NCBI RefSeq assembly: GCF_003612555.1 | Contig: NZ_RAZF01000007.1 | Span: 1-64,000, forward strand | Direction of reading: 5' to 3' | DNA from: Acutalibacter sp. 1XD8-33 | GTDB lineage: Bacteria; Bacillota; Clostridia; Oscillospirales; Acutalibacteraceae | Length of the DNA stretch: 64,000 bases | Shown: piece after piece, positions 52,132 through 61,163 of the stretch | Numbering within the stretch: position 1 is the stretch's first letter | Layout: every line of letters begins with the position of its first letter | Notes under the pieces: generated by a model | Seen by the model: only the letters and a program-made list of their open reading frames with translations | Told to the model about the DNA's origin: nothing | The model's database searches: none | Position numbers and translations under genes: made by a program

Positions 52132-53237
52132 CTGCGGAAATACGCCTCAATGGCGTCGGCAATCCTTCCGCTGGCCCGGCCGTCCCCGTAGGGATTGCTG
52201 GCCAGACTCATCCGCCGGTACTCCGCCTCGTCGGTGAGCAGCTCCTTTACCAGGGAATAGATGGTCTCCTCGTCCGTGCCGGCCAGCTTCAGGGTGCCGG
52301 CCTTTACGCCTTCGGGGCGCTCGGTGGTGTCCCGCAGCACGATCACCGGCTTGCCCAGGGCGGGGGCCTCCTCCTGGATGCCTCCGCTGTCCGTGAGGAT
52401 CAGATAGGACCGGGCCAGCAGATTGTGGCACTCCACCACCTCCAGGGGCTCGGCCAGCCGGATCCGGTCACAGCCGCCCAGCTCCTCCTCCGCAGCTTTG
52501 CGAACCAGGGGGTTCAGATGCACCGGGTAGGCCACCTTCACGTCCAGGAACTCATCCACCACCCGGCGGATGGCTCGGAACATGCGGTGCATAGTCTCTC
52601 CCAGGTTTTCCCGCCGGTGGGCGGTGAGGAGGATCAGCCGGGAGCCCTGAGCCCAGTCCAGCAGAGGATGGGAAAAGTCCTCCCGAACGGTGGTGGAGAG
52701 GGCGTCGATGGCGGTGTTGCCGGTGACCACAATGGACTCCGGCTTTTTGCCCTCGTTCAGCAGATTCTGGCGGCTGAGCTCTGTGGGCGCGAAGTGCAGG
52801 TCCGCCATGCAGCCCACGAACTGCCGGTTCATCTCCTCCGGATAGGGGGAGTACTTGTCGAAGGTGCGCAGCCCGGCCTCCACATGGCCGATGGCGGTTT
52901 GGGTGTAGTAGGCGGCCAGGGCTCCGGCAAAGGTTGTGGTAGTGTCCCCGTGGACCAGCACCATCTGAGGCTTCTCCTTTTGAATGACCTTTTCCAAGCC
53001 CTGAAGCACTCGGGCGGTGATGTCAGAGAGGGTCTGACCCGGGCGCATAATGTCTAGGTCATAGTCCGGGACAATCTGGAAAGCGGAGAGCACCTGGTCC
53101 AGCATCTGCCGGTGCTGGGCGGTGACGCATACCAGGGTCTCGAAAGCATCCCGGCTCTTCAGCTCCTTGACTAGAGGGGCCATTTTGATGGTTTCGGGCC
53201 GGGTGCCGAACACCAGCATGACTTTGATCTTGTCCAT
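52128..53237 (-). CDS. wecB: UDP-N-acetylglucosamine 2-epimerase
   Basis: A 369-residue non-hydrolysing epimerase that makes UDP-ManNAc from UDP-GlcNAc. Marks are VFGTRPETIKMAPL, VHGDTTTTFAGALAA, HVEAGLRTFDKYSPYPEEMNR and LTDSGGIQEEAPALGKP. An in-frame GTG upstream overlaps the ribosome site, so the ATG at 53237 is used. It sits 36 bp after wecG, whose product would use UDP-ManNAc. Confidence 0.96.
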   Translation of the reverse strand: MDKIKVMLVFGTRPETIKMAPLVKELKSRDAFETLVCVTAQHRQMLDQVLSAFQIVPDYDLDIMRPGQTLSDITARVLQGLEKVIQKEKPQMVLVHGDTTTTFAGALAAYYTQTAIGHVEAGLRTFDKYSPYPEEMNRQFVGCMADLHFAPTELSRQNLLNEGKKPESIVVTGNTAIDALSTTVREDFSHPLLDWAQGSRLILLTAHRRENLGETMHRMFRAIRRVVDEFLDVKVAYPVHLNPLVRKAAEEELGGCDRIRLAEPLEVVECHNLLARSYLILTDSGGIQEEAPALGKPVIVLRDTTERPEGVKAGTLKLAGTDEETIYSLVKELLTDEAEYRRMSLASNPYGDGRASGRIADAIEAYFRR

Positions 53238-53273
53238 CGTGTCACTCCTATCTCTATTCACAGGGGAAGGATA

Positions 53274-53993
53274 TTATTTCTTCGCGGCCTTTTTCACCGC
53301 GCCCAGGAATTTCACGTTGTTGTTCCAGAACCGGCCCAGCCGCTGGGGCTCTCTGGCGATGCGGTATAGCCACTCCGTATTGGTTTTGACGAAAACCGCC
53401 GGGGCCCGCCTCTTGCTGCCGCTGAGCACGTCGAAGGACCCGCCCACGCCCATCAGCACCCCTTTGGAGAACTTCTCCAGATGCCGGCAGATGAGCAGCT
53501 CCTGGGCCGGGACCCCCAGTCCCACCAGCACCAGATCCGGGGCGAGGGCCGCGATCTCCTCAAAAATTTGATCCTTGTCCCCATCGTAGCCGTTGCGAAA
53601 GCGCAGGGAAATCCCCGGGTATTTCCGGCGCAGCTTCCCGGCCAGGGTTGAGACCACCTCTTCCTTCGCGCCCAGGAGGAACACGGACTTTTTCCCCTTT
53701 CCGGCGGCCTCCAGCAGCTTTCCCGCCAGATCCACCCCGGTGATTCGCTCTTTGGCGGGCAGGCCCAGCATGTTCATGGCCTTTACCACGCTGACCCCGT
53801 CCGGGACGATTTCCGCCGTTTCGGAGAGCAGCAGCTCCCGGATTTTCGGGTCCCGCTCCCCGTGCATGAGGATTTCCGGGTTGGCGGTGACCACGAACAG
53901 GCGCTCTCCCCGCTCCATGGCCTCTTCCGCCCGCCGGGCGTATTCCTCCGCCGTGCCGCCGTATACCCGCTTCAAGTATTCACTGATCGCCAT
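53274..53993 (-). CDS. wecG: WecG/TagA/CpsF glycosyltransferase (GT26)
   Basis: A 239-residue GT26 enzyme, which typically adds ManNAc or ManNAcA to undecaprenyl-PP-GlcNAc as the second step of teichoic acid or enterobacterial-type polymers. VTANPEILM, IVPDGVSVVKAMNML, the KSVFLLGAKEEVVSTLAGKL strand-helix and LVLVGLGVPAQELLI are the family blocks. AAAGGAGG precedes the ATG. It leads the operon wecG-wecB-GNAT-ltaS-like-GNAT. Confidence 0.94.
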   Translation of the reverse strand: MAISEYLKRVYGGTAEEYARRAEEAMERGERLFVVTANPEILMHGERDPKIRELLLSETAEIVPDGVSVVKAMNMLGLPAKERITGVDLAGKLLEAAGKGKKSVFLLGAKEEVVSTLAGKLRRKYPGISLRFRNGYDGDKDQIFEEIAALAPDLVLVGLGVPAQELLICRHLEKFSKGVLMGVGGSFDVLSGSKRRAPAVFVKTNTEWLYRIAREPQRLGRFWNNNVKFLGAVKKAAKK

Positions 53994-54004
53994 TGAGACA
54001 GCCT

Positions 54005-54740
54005 CCTTTCTAAGACCAAGACCTTGGGGACTCTGGTCTCGCCTGCCGGCTCGGTCGGCGCTTGACGGTCCCCACTGGGGGCCAGCGCCCCCAAACCCCT
54101 GCCAAGGGGCCGAAACTTGGCAAAGCCAAGTTTTCCGCCCCTTGGCCGCGCAATGTCACTCCTCATTGCATTCGTCGTGAAGGTTTTATGTTGTTTGACG
54201 CGCTAACCTAACAACCGTGAAAGTTTCGTCCACCTTTTCAAAGGTGGTAGGGTGTGGGACAACATCCCACGGTCTTGTCCTTGCCCTTAAACACCTGAGA
54301 AACCTGAGAAGCGCAATTTTTGCGGGGTGAATTGGCGGACGGAGTCCGCCAAGAGGGGTGCTTTTTGCAAGAATAAAAAGCTCCCCTAGTCCCGGAGTAA
54401 GCCAGCGCTTTCAAGGACTTTCCGACTGTGAAACAGTCGGAACAGGGGACCCCCGACGAGGGTCCCCTACGCAAAACGTCCCACCGGGACGTTTATGCTA
54501 CCCTCCTGCGTTGTTTTTCTCATGCATTCAAGGCCGTGGGGCTCCGCGAGTCTCGCCTGCCAGCTCGGTCAGTGCTTGACGGTCCCCACTGGGGACCAGC
54601 ACCCCCACACCCCCGCCAGCTGCAAACTTGGCGTTGCCAAATTTTGACCAGCTGGACCGGCCAATGTGTTGAGCCCAAATGCCCGCCCGGACTGCTGCTC
54701 GTCCACTCAGCCCTTGCACCCGTATCCCCCATATCATCCT
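54005..54740. repeat. Composite intergenic repeats (two arrays)
   Basis: About 735 bp without a gene. Modules: 'ctgccggctcggtcggcgct' plus GGTCCCCACTGGGGGCC, 'aacttggcaaagccaagtt' hairpin, 'caccttttcaaaggtgg', the 'tgcggggtgaattggcggac' module with a GGCGGAC-GGA-GTCCGCC hairpin, a CCGACTGT-GAA-ACAGTCGG hairpin, the double-hairpin module (54445-54512), and a second copy of the GGTCCCCACTGGGGACC module near 54,580. Confidence 0.78.
54445..54512 (+). repeat. Double-hairpin module, copy 4
   Basis: A 68-bp copy that appears identical to the one at 36894-36961, although the two gaps differ in surrounding modules. Confidence 0.85.
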
Positions 54741-54744
54741 TCTC

Positions 54745-56133
54745 CTATTTCCGGTCCCGTTCCCGGTCCTCGTCAAAGTCGTAGAGCTCCTCCTTACCAA
54801 AGGCCTCCGTGCTCTCCGAGGCCTTCAAAAACACGGTGATGGTCTGGAAGATCAGCTTGAAATCCTGCCAGATACTGTAGTTCTCAATGTACATCAGGTC
54901 CATCACTAGCTTGTCCTTGGGGGAGGTATTGTATTTTCCGGAGATCTGGGCAAGGCCAGTAAGGCCCGCCTTCATCCGCAGCCGGTAGGAGAACTCCGGC
55001 AGCTCCTCGGTGTATTTCTCCACGTTCTCCAGCATCTCCGGCCGGGGGCCCACCACAGTCATGTCCCCCTTGAGGATGTTGATCAGCTGGGGCAGCTCGT
55101 CGATGCGGAACTTCCGCAACACCCGGCCCACCCTTGTGATCCGGTCGTCATCCGCTGTCACCGACTTGTGGATGGAGTTTTCCTCCTTCATGGTGCGGAA
55201 CTTGTACACCTCGAACACCCGGCCGTATTTGGTCAGGCGTTTCTGCTTGTACATCACCTTGCCGTGGTCCTCCAGCTTGATGGCAATAGCGCAGGCCAGC
55301 ATAATGGGACTGGTGAGCACAAGACCAATCACAGCCATGGCCAGATCTGTCAGGCGCTTGACGATCCGCTGCTCCATGGTCAGATCCTTGGCAATGTACA
55401 TGACCATGGATTTGTCGTCCAGCGTGACATACTTCGCCCCCTGAGACACCACGTCGATGGTCTCGAAATTGTAGTAGATATTCTTCTGAGTCTGGTAGCA
55501 GAAGGAGATCAGGTCCGTGCGCTCCTTGGCGGGGACATCGTAGAGGAAAACAGTGTCGTTGCGCAGGATGATATCCAGAATCTTGGGGTCGTCATAGCGA
55601 ATGATCTCGTCGATCTCGTATTGCTTTGGAAACCGCCGGATTTTCGGGATAATGCTGCCAAGACTCTGCCGGGAGGAAGAAACCACACAGCATTTCTCCG
55701 GGGGCTCCAGGGAGAAGTAGATGAAATTCCCCAAATAGGCGAAAATGATAATGACGATGACCTGAAGAAACATCACCAGCAAGAGCAAATGAGGTGTTTC
55801 ATAGACAAAATGGTCGTTGTTAAACTGGCTGGTGTTCATGATGGAGAGCTGCAGGTGGGTGACCAGATCGGTGATGATGGTGGCCAATGCCATGGAGTGG
55901 ATGATTGGCCTGGACTTCTGGGTGCCCACCGCGTAACCGCCGTAGACGGACATCAGGGCAATGCCCAGCACCACGAAGGTCACCATGGTGACGCCGGTAG
56001 TTCGGGAGAGATTGAAGAGCCAGGGATTGTTGATGCCGAAAATGCCGAAGAATATGCCGAACAGGGACGCGAACAACGCCAGCTTCAAGACGAACACCAC
56101 GGTCCGCTTCAGCTTTTTGATCATGCCATGCAT
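54745..56133 (-). CDS. Polyprenyl-phosphate sugar-1-phosphate transferase (WbaP/CpsE-like)
   Basis: A 462-residue membrane enzyme that starts polysaccharide synthesis by moving a sugar-1-phosphate onto undecaprenyl phosphate. The N-terminus has four or five membrane helices, then a nucleotide-binding-like domain (about 150-250). The catalytic part has a hydrophobic helix (LTDLAMAVIGLVLTSPIML), YKFRTM, RKFRIDELPQLINIL and VGPRPEM. The ATG at 56133 follows GAAGGTG. Composite repeats flank it on both sides. Confidence 0.94.
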   Translation of the reverse strand: MHGMIKKLKRTVVFVLKLALFASLFGIFFGIFGINNPWLFNLSRTTGVTMVTFVVLGIALMSVYGGYAVGTQKSRPIIHSMALATIITDLVTHLQLSIMNTSQFNNDHFVYETPHLLLLVMFLQVIVIIIFAYLGNFIYFSLEPPEKCCVVSSSRQSLGSIIPKIRRFPKQYEIDEIIRYDDPKILDIILRNDTVFLYDVPAKERTDLISFCYQTQKNIYYNFETIDVVSQGAKYVTLDDKSMVMYIAKDLTMEQRIVKRLTDLAMAVIGLVLTSPIMLACAIAIKLEDHGKVMYKQKRLTKYGRVFEVYKFRTMKEENSIHKSVTADDDRITRVGRVLRKFRIDELPQLINILKGDMTVVGPRPEMLENVEKYTEELPEFSYRLRMKAGLTGLAQISGKYNTSPKDKLVMDLMYIENYSIWQDFKLIFQTITVFLKASESTEAFGKEELYDFDEDRERDRK

Positions 56134-56169
56134 ATAGTCACCTTCTATATATGATGCGCGGCGAAACGC

Positions 56170-56590
56170 GAGTTTTTACGATTTCGAGGATTTTTTGAGA
56201 GGTTGTATGGGGGCCTTTTGGGCGCGGCGGCACGTCCAGATTCCAGCAGGCCCGGAGCGCCTTTTGGCTGGTACGCCTGTGCACGCCGCTGGCCGGTTCC
56301 AGAGCCCAGGGAATCCCCCGGCGAAGGTTTCCCTCTGAAAGTCTCCGCTGGAGACTTTCATTCATCCTTCCTACGCTGTTTTCTCAGGAGTTTCAGCAAG
56401 GTCAAGACTGTGGGACTCCGTCCCGCACCCTGTCGCCTTTTAGAAAGGGCGGGCGAAACTTTTATGCTGGTTAGCTTAGCAAAAACCTATAGAACGTTCA
56501 CGACGAGCAAAGCGAAGAGTGGGTAAAAGTTTGTGGGGTTTGGGGTGAAACCCCAAGGTCTCAAAAACTATGCTTTCCAAAAGGAACCTG
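56170..56590. repeat. Composite intergenic repeat
   Basis: No gene. It begins 'ttttttgagaggttgtatgggggc', continues 'ccagattccagcaggcccgg', 'gagcgccttttggctggtac', a GTCTCCGC-TGGA-GAC hairpin, 'tgtgggactccgtcccgcac', 'ttcacgacgagcaaagcgaag' and the tail 'tttgtggggtttggggtgaaacccca'. The head matches 23,880 (inverted) and 16,700. Confidence 0.78.
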
Positions 56591-56644
56591 CTCATTATAA
56601 CACATATTTCTCCAAAATGCAAAATTCCCCGCCAAAAACCTCTA

Positions 56645-57784
56645 TCAGGACCGCTCCTCCAGCCAATCCGCCACCCTTTGGGCGGCGCGCCCATCCTCTA
56701 GTATGCCGAATTTTTCCCGGAAATCCTCCACGCGCCGGCTCTGGGCCTCTGCGTCAAAGTCCCGGATGGTCTGAGCTAGCCGGGCGTTGTCCTCCGCCCG
56801 GGCAAAGGGCAGCAGGTCCAGGTCGAAATAGAAGTTCCGGTCCCCCCGGTAGGTCTCCAGATCGTTCACATAGAGAAAGCTGGGCTTGCCCGTGTTCATA
56901 TAGTCGAACATGACAGAGGAATAGTCCGTTACCAGGGCGCCGCAGGCCAGATAGAGCTCCTGGATGTCCGGATAGGGGGAGGCGTTCACCACGTACCGGG
57001 GATCCAGCCGCAGCTTTTCCGCCTTGTCCGCGATATTGGGGTGGAGCTTGGCCAGCACCAGCCATTCCCCGCCGAAACGCTGGGAGAGGGCCTCTGCCAG
57101 CCGCCGGTAGTCCAGGTCATAGGCCGAGAGGCCCTGGTCCTTCCGGAAAGTGGGGGCGTAGAGCAATAACTTTTTCTTCTCCGGCAGGCCCAGCTCCCGC
57201 CGAACCTTGGCCGCGGCCTCTTCCCCCGAGGCGAACAGGCAGTCGTTTCGGGGAAAACCGCACTCCAAGACTTCTCCCCCGTACCAGAAAGCCCGACGGT
57301 AGATCTCTGTAAGGAACGCGCTGTTGGAGAGGAGCAGGTCGCACAGGGCGGAGTCCTTTTTCGCCGCCGCCACATAGTCCGGGGCCAAGGCATCCTCCGC
57401 GTCTCTCTCGATGCGCTTGAGGGGAAAGCCGTGCCAGGTCTGCACATAGAGCTGGCCGGACCTCTTGCGGAGGCGGCCCCACTTGCGGCAGTTGTCCACC
57501 CAGACTCCCGCCGTGCACATGTGGTAGATATAGGCCGGGCTGTTCAGAAGGACCGGGCGCACCCCGACGGGCAGGGATTCCGCCTCCTGGGGGGACTTCA
57601 CCGCCCACAGGACCTCCCAGCCCCGATCCAGCAGCTCGTCGGCAATGGCCTTAGGGCTGTCGGAGTATCCCCGGCCATGAAAGCTCTGGCATAGGACCTT
57701 GCGCCGTTTCTTCGGCAGCAGGGAGAGGCAGGGCCAGAGAATGTTCCGGGCCAGCTTCCCGGCAAAATTCTGGAGAGAACTCAT
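56645..57784 (-). CDS. CDP-glycerol:glycerophosphate glycerophosphotransferase-like (TagB/TagF family)
   Basis: A 379-residue peripheral membrane transferase. Family blocks are KVLCQSFHGRGYSDSPKAIADEL, YVQTWHGFPLKRIERD, CGFPRNDCLF, LLLYAPTFRKDQG, LAKLHPNI and ALVTDYSSVMFDYMNTGKP; the two His residues (in TWHGFP and LHPN) are the expected catalytic pair. It should add or polymerise polyol-phosphate on a lipid-linked sugar. The ATG at 57784 overlaps the flippase stop by 4 bp; the upstream frame extension is a shadow. Confidence 0.93.
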   Translation of the reverse strand: MSSLQNFAGKLARNILWPCLSLLPKKRRKVLCQSFHGRGYSDSPKAIADELLDRGWEVLWAVKSPQEAESLPVGVRPVLLNSPAYIYHMCTAGVWVDNCRKWGRLRKRSGQLYVQTWHGFPLKRIERDAEDALAPDYVAAAKKDSALCDLLLSNSAFLTEIYRRAFWYGGEVLECGFPRNDCLFASGEEAAAKVRRELGLPEKKKLLLYAPTFRKDQGLSAYDLDYRRLAEALSQRFGGEWLVLAKLHPNIADKAEKLRLDPRYVVNASPYPDIQELYLACGALVTDYSSVMFDYMNTGKPSFLYVNDLETYRGDRNFYFDLDLLPFARAEDNARLAQTIRDFDAEAQSRRVEDFREKFGILEDGRAAQRVADWLEERS

Positions 57785-59094
57785 TTGGCGACCTCCTTCG
57801 GGGCGCTTCCCGTAAGGATCCGCCGGTTTTTGAGAATCACCGTCAGCCGGAACAGCAGAATGGAGAGCTCCGTCAAGGAGGAGAGCAGGCAGAGGACGAT
57901 CAGATTGATACCTACGGTGAGATAGGCAATCCCCGCCCCCAGCAGATAGACCGCCGTGCCGAAGGCGGTGGAGATGTTGGCGTATTTGGAGAGGTCCATG
58001 GCCCCCAGGGTGGGGTAGCCCAGCACGTAGTTGGGGAAGGCGAACACCGCCACGGGGATCATCAGCCGCAGGGGCAGCACCACGTTGACCCCCTCGGGCC
58101 CAAGCCAGATGGTGAGCAGGGGCTGGGCGAAGAGGAATACCACCCCACACCCCAGGAGGATCACGGGATAGATGAAGAGCATGGCCTTTTTGATGATCTG
58201 GAAGTTCCGGTGCTTCATCATATGGGGGTAGAGGCTGTCCGCGATGGGGGACATGCCGTTGCGGGCGGCCAGGATCACCGTGTCCGCGCTGGAATAGAGC
58301 CCGGTGGCGGTGGCGGGGTTCGCGTAGAGCCCTTCCCCGGTGTCGGGCATTACATGCTTGAGAAGCAGGCCGTTGAGGTTGGAGTTGATGGACGCCGCCA
58401 TGCGGGAGAACAGAAACTGGGAGGAATCCTTGATCTCGGCCCAGACCTCCTTGGGCCGCACCCGGCAGAAGCCGACCCCCACTCTGGTGAACAGATGCCA
58501 GTAGACAAAGGCCAGGGCGCCGCCGTTGCCGATGGCGGTGCACAGGGGCACCAGATAGAAGTCCTCCGGCCGGCGGACCAGCAGAAAGACCAGGGCAGTA
58601 GCCACCAGCTTGATGGCCACAGCCCGCACGGTGATGGCGGACATCTGCTCCAGGCCCCGGTACATGTAGTCCGGCAGCAGGGTGACCGTGATGGTGGACA
58701 GCAGGAAGAAGCTGTAGGTGAGGACCTCCCCGGGCCCGCTGAGGTTGGGCACGATGAAGAACGCGAGCACCGCCACAGAGATCAGGGCGAAGAGGACCTT
58801 GGCCGCGATGACGCAGGAGAGGATCCTGGAGAGCTCCTCTTTATTGTCCCGCCGGGCGGAGATTTTCGCCGTGGCGGAGAGCAGGAAGCCGAAGTCCATA
58901 AAGATCAGAAAGAAGTTGGCGGCGTACTGTCCCGCGCCCAGAACGCCCACCAGCTCCACCCCCAGCACCCGCATCTTGTAGCCCTGGGTGAGCATTCCCA
59001 GGAACATGTTGGAGAACTGGAGAATATAGAGCATGATGGTGTTTTCCAGCAGGCTGTGGCGCTTGCGGCTCTTCCATTTTTCCTTCAGATTCAA
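57781..59094 (-). CDS. wzx: Wzx-type polysaccharide flippase
   Basis: A 437-residue MATE/MOP-type flippase with about twelve hydrophobic segments and an opening LLENTIMLYILQFSNMFLGMLTQGYKMRVLG typical of O-antigen/teichoic flippases (shown in part only). It would move undecaprenyl-linked repeat units across the membrane. No ATG lies near the start of homology. A TTG at 59094, 7 nt after GGAAGGAG, gives the best start (Met-Asn-Leu-Lys-Glu-Lys-Trp). It is coupled to the TagB/F-like gene. Confidence 0.9.
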   Translation of the reverse strand: MNLKEKWKSRKRHSLLENTIMLYILQFSNMFLGMLTQGYKMRVLGVELVGVLGAGQYAANFFLIFMDFGFLLSATAKISARRDNKEELSRILSCVIAAKVLFALISVAVLAFFIVPNLSGPGEVLTYSFFLLSTITVTLLPDYMYRGLEQMSAITVRAVAIKLVATALVFLLVRRPEDFYLVPLCTAIGNGGALAFVYWHLFTRVGVGFCRVRPKEVWAEIKDSSQFLFSRMAASINSNLNGLLLKHVMPDTGEGLYANPATATGLYSSADTVILAARNGMSPIADSLYPHMMKHRNFQIIKKAMLFIYPVILLGCGVVFLFAQPLLTIWLGPEGVNVVLPLRLMIPVAVFAFPNYVLGYPTLGAMDLSKYANISTAFGTAVYLLGAGIAYLTVGINLIVLCLLSSLTELSILLFRLTVILKNRRILTGSAPKEVAK

Positions 59095-59109
59095 AAGAAA
59101 GCTCCTTCC

Positions 59110-59583
59110 GTATCGATTTCTTTTTATAATGGTATAAGGGGGGCTGAGCGGGCGCGCCAGCGCGGAGAAGAGCACATGCCTGGGCTGGCGCTTTGGCTTG
59201 GCAGCTGCGCACGCAGTTGGCTGGTTCCGGTTTCCAGGGGGCTTTTTTTCTTGTAAAAAAGCCCCCTCTTTGCGCAATTCTTGCGCAAATTCACCCGCAA
59301 AAATACGCTTCTCAGGTGTTAAGGTCAAGGGCAAAAACTTGGGGCTCCGCCCCAATCCCCGTAACCTTTGAGAAAGGTAAGACTTCGTTTCACGAAGTCT
59401 ACGAAACATTTTACGGTTGTTCGGTTAGCTCGTCAACCAACATCAAACGTTCACGACGAGCAAAGCGAGGAGTGGGTAAAAATTTTGTCCACTTTTTCAA
59501 AAGTGGCGGAGTGTGAGGGCGACGGGAAATCGCCAGTGGCGATTTCCCGTCGTCGACCGAACCGGCAGGTGAGACCCAGAGCC
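59110..59583. repeat. Composite intergenic repeat, near full-length copy
   Basis: No gene. The order 'ggctggttccggtttccagg', 'ttgcgcaattcttgcgcaa', 'cgcttctcaggtgttaaggt', a GGGGCTCCGCCCC hairpin, 'agacttcgtttcacgaagtc', 'ttcacgacgagcaaagcgag', 'gtccactttttcaaaagtgg', 'gcgacgggaaatcgccagtg' repeats most of 16,790-17,100. The far end touches the GT2 stop codon. Confidence 0.8.
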
Positions 59584-60579
59584 TCACGACCTTCCCCTCC
59601 CCAGGGCGTCCTTCAGCCTGAAAATCCAGTGGAGCAGGGAAACCCGTCCGCTGTCCAGCAGGTCCAGGGCCAGACGCTGGTTACGAGTCAGGCGGCTGTG
59701 GTAGACGTCCTCCTTATAGTCCGGAAACTCCCGGAGAAGGTACGCCTGGAACTCCTCCAGCAGAGGATGGCGGGGATCCTGGCGCAGCACCCGCACAGAG
59801 GCGGTCAGATACACATGGACCAGGGTCAGATGCCGCAGCTCGTCCTTATATTGGTCAAAAAGCCCTTGCTTCCTATACCAGTCCAGAATGTCGTCGAAAG
59901 CATCCAGGATTTCCCGGTTCCGAGCCAGATTCAGATTGTTCATAATGGACCCGGCCCGTTGCAGGTAGTTATACCCTACATAATCCGTGTAGACGCTCCT
60001 TTTGCAGCTGGGCAGGAGCTTCAGGGTGGTGCGCACATCCTCATACCATACCCGTGGGGGGTAGCGTACGCCGGTTTCCCGAAAAAGCGCGATCTTATAG
60101 AGCCGGCACCAGGCGCTGGGCGCGGCCAGCAGGACCTCCCTGCGGGCGGCGACGTCCAGGCCCACGTCCACGGGCAGGTCCTCCCGGAAAACATGGAGCT
60201 CCCGGCCGGCCTCGTCCACTGTACGGAAGGCAAAAGCGGCAATATCCGCCCCAGCGCGTTCCCCGGCGCGCAGGGCCCGTTCCAAAGTTTCCGGCTCCAG
60301 CCAATCGTCGCTGTCCGGAAACAGGATCCACTCCCCCAGGGCGGCCTCGATCCCGGTGTTTCTGGCCCCGCCCAGGCCCCGGTTCTCCTGGTGGATCACC
60401 CGAATCCGGGTGTCCTGCCGGGCCAGATGATCGCAGAGCTCCCCGCTGCCATCGGTGGAGCCATCGTCTATGAGCAGTAGCTCAAAATCCCGTTCTGTCT
60501 GGTCCAAAACAGAGCGGACACATTTTTCCAGATAGCTCTTCACATTGTAAACGGGAATCGCCACGGTGATTTTTGGCAT
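59584..60579 (-). CDS. Family 2 glycosyltransferase
   Basis: A 331-residue GT-A-fold inverting transferase. VAIPVYNVKSYLEKCVRSVL opens the domain, LLIDDGSTDGSGELCD has the nucleotide-binding Asp pair, ENRGLGGARNTG follows, and FPDSDDWLEPETLE holds the DxD metal motif. The C-terminal 130 residues are helical, as in wall-polymer GT2 enzymes. The ATG at 60579 follows GGAGG; the longer frame overlaps the promoter. It is likely to decorate the polymer built by neighbouring genes. Confidence 0.93.
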   Translation of the reverse strand: MPKITVAIPVYNVKSYLEKCVRSVLDQTERDFELLLIDDGSTDGSGELCDHLARQDTRIRVIHQENRGLGGARNTGIEAALGEWILFPDSDDWLEPETLERALRAGERAGADIAAFAFRTVDEAGRELHVFREDLPVDVGLDVAARREVLLAAPSAWCRLYKIALFRETGVRYPPRVWYEDVRTTLKLLPSCKRSVYTDYVGYNYLQRAGSIMNNLNLARNREILDAFDDILDWYRKQGLFDQYKDELRHLTLVHVYLTASVRVLRQDPRHPLLEEFQAYLLREFPDYKEDVYHSRLTRNQRLALDLLDSGRVSLLHWIFRLKDALGRGRS

Positions 60580-60627
60580 AGAGCGCGCCTCCTTCCGGCG
60601 CCAAAAGGGTTTTTCTTTATTTAGAAT

Positions 60628-60656
60628 ATTATACACAGTCCGTCATCATTTTGCAA
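60628..60656 (-). promoter_or_regulatory. Promoter of the GT2 gene
   Basis: On the minus strand TTGCAA, 17 bp and a perfect TATAAT, with a leader of about 45 nt. Confidence 0.8.
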
Positions 60657-60714
60657 GTCCCCCCTTTTTCCGGCGGCCCGCCTCTCTTGCCAAGCCGCTC
60701 CGGATATAGTATAC

Positions 60715-61135
60715 TTTTTAAGAGTTTTTATGGGGGGAACGGCGTGCGGGGCAGCTTGGCGACAGACACACAACTGGATGGGAACTTTGAGCTGAGATAC
60801 TGCGCCCAGAGCTGGCTGGTTCCGGGACTAGGAAACTTTTTTCTCTTGCAAAAAGTTTCCTCTTGCCAGGCTTCGCCCGGCAATTCACCTTCAAAAAATG
60901 CGCTTCTCAGGTCTTAAGGTCAAGGGCAAGACCGTGGAGCGCTGCTCCACACCACGCCACTTTTGAAAAAGTGGACAAAACTTTTATCCTGGTTAGCTGA
61001 GTGCGCAAAAGTTAGCGGAATGCGCAGTGGCGGATCCAACGCCGCCTTTGCGTTGGCGAGGATTCTCAAGGGCGAGCAGCCCTTGAGTCGCCGAAGGCCA
61101 CTCCGTATGACTATCAAGAAAGTATACTTTAAACT
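60715..61135. repeat. Composite intergenic repeat upstream of the GH5 gene
   Basis: No gene. Modules: 'gtttttatggggggaacggc', 'gatactgcgcccagagctgg', 'cttgcaaaaagtttcctctt', 'aatgcgcttctcaggtctta', a GTGGAGCGCTGCTCCAC hairpin, 'ccacttttgaaaaagtgg', an AAGGGC-GAGCA-GCCCTT hairpin and 'aggccactccgtatgact'. Confidence 0.75.
61083..61111 (+). promoter_or_regulatory. Tentative promoter of the SLH-GH5 gene
   Basis: TTGAGT, 17 bp and TATGAC lie at the end of the composite repeat, about 50 bp before the GTG start. The match is moderate and lies within repeat sequence. Confidence 0.3.
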
Positions 61136-61163
61136 ACTATTTGTCCTTTTGGGAGGAATAACC

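Noticed and set aside
56645-58543. A 632-codon frame including the TagB/F-like gene
   Set aside because: The first 253 codons lie inside the flippase gene in another frame and have no homology. The true start is the overlapping ATG at 57784.
60963-61163. An extended N-terminus of the SLH-GH5 protein
   Set aside because: These codons lie in a composite repeat, while the signal peptide begins at the GTG with a GGGAGG site.
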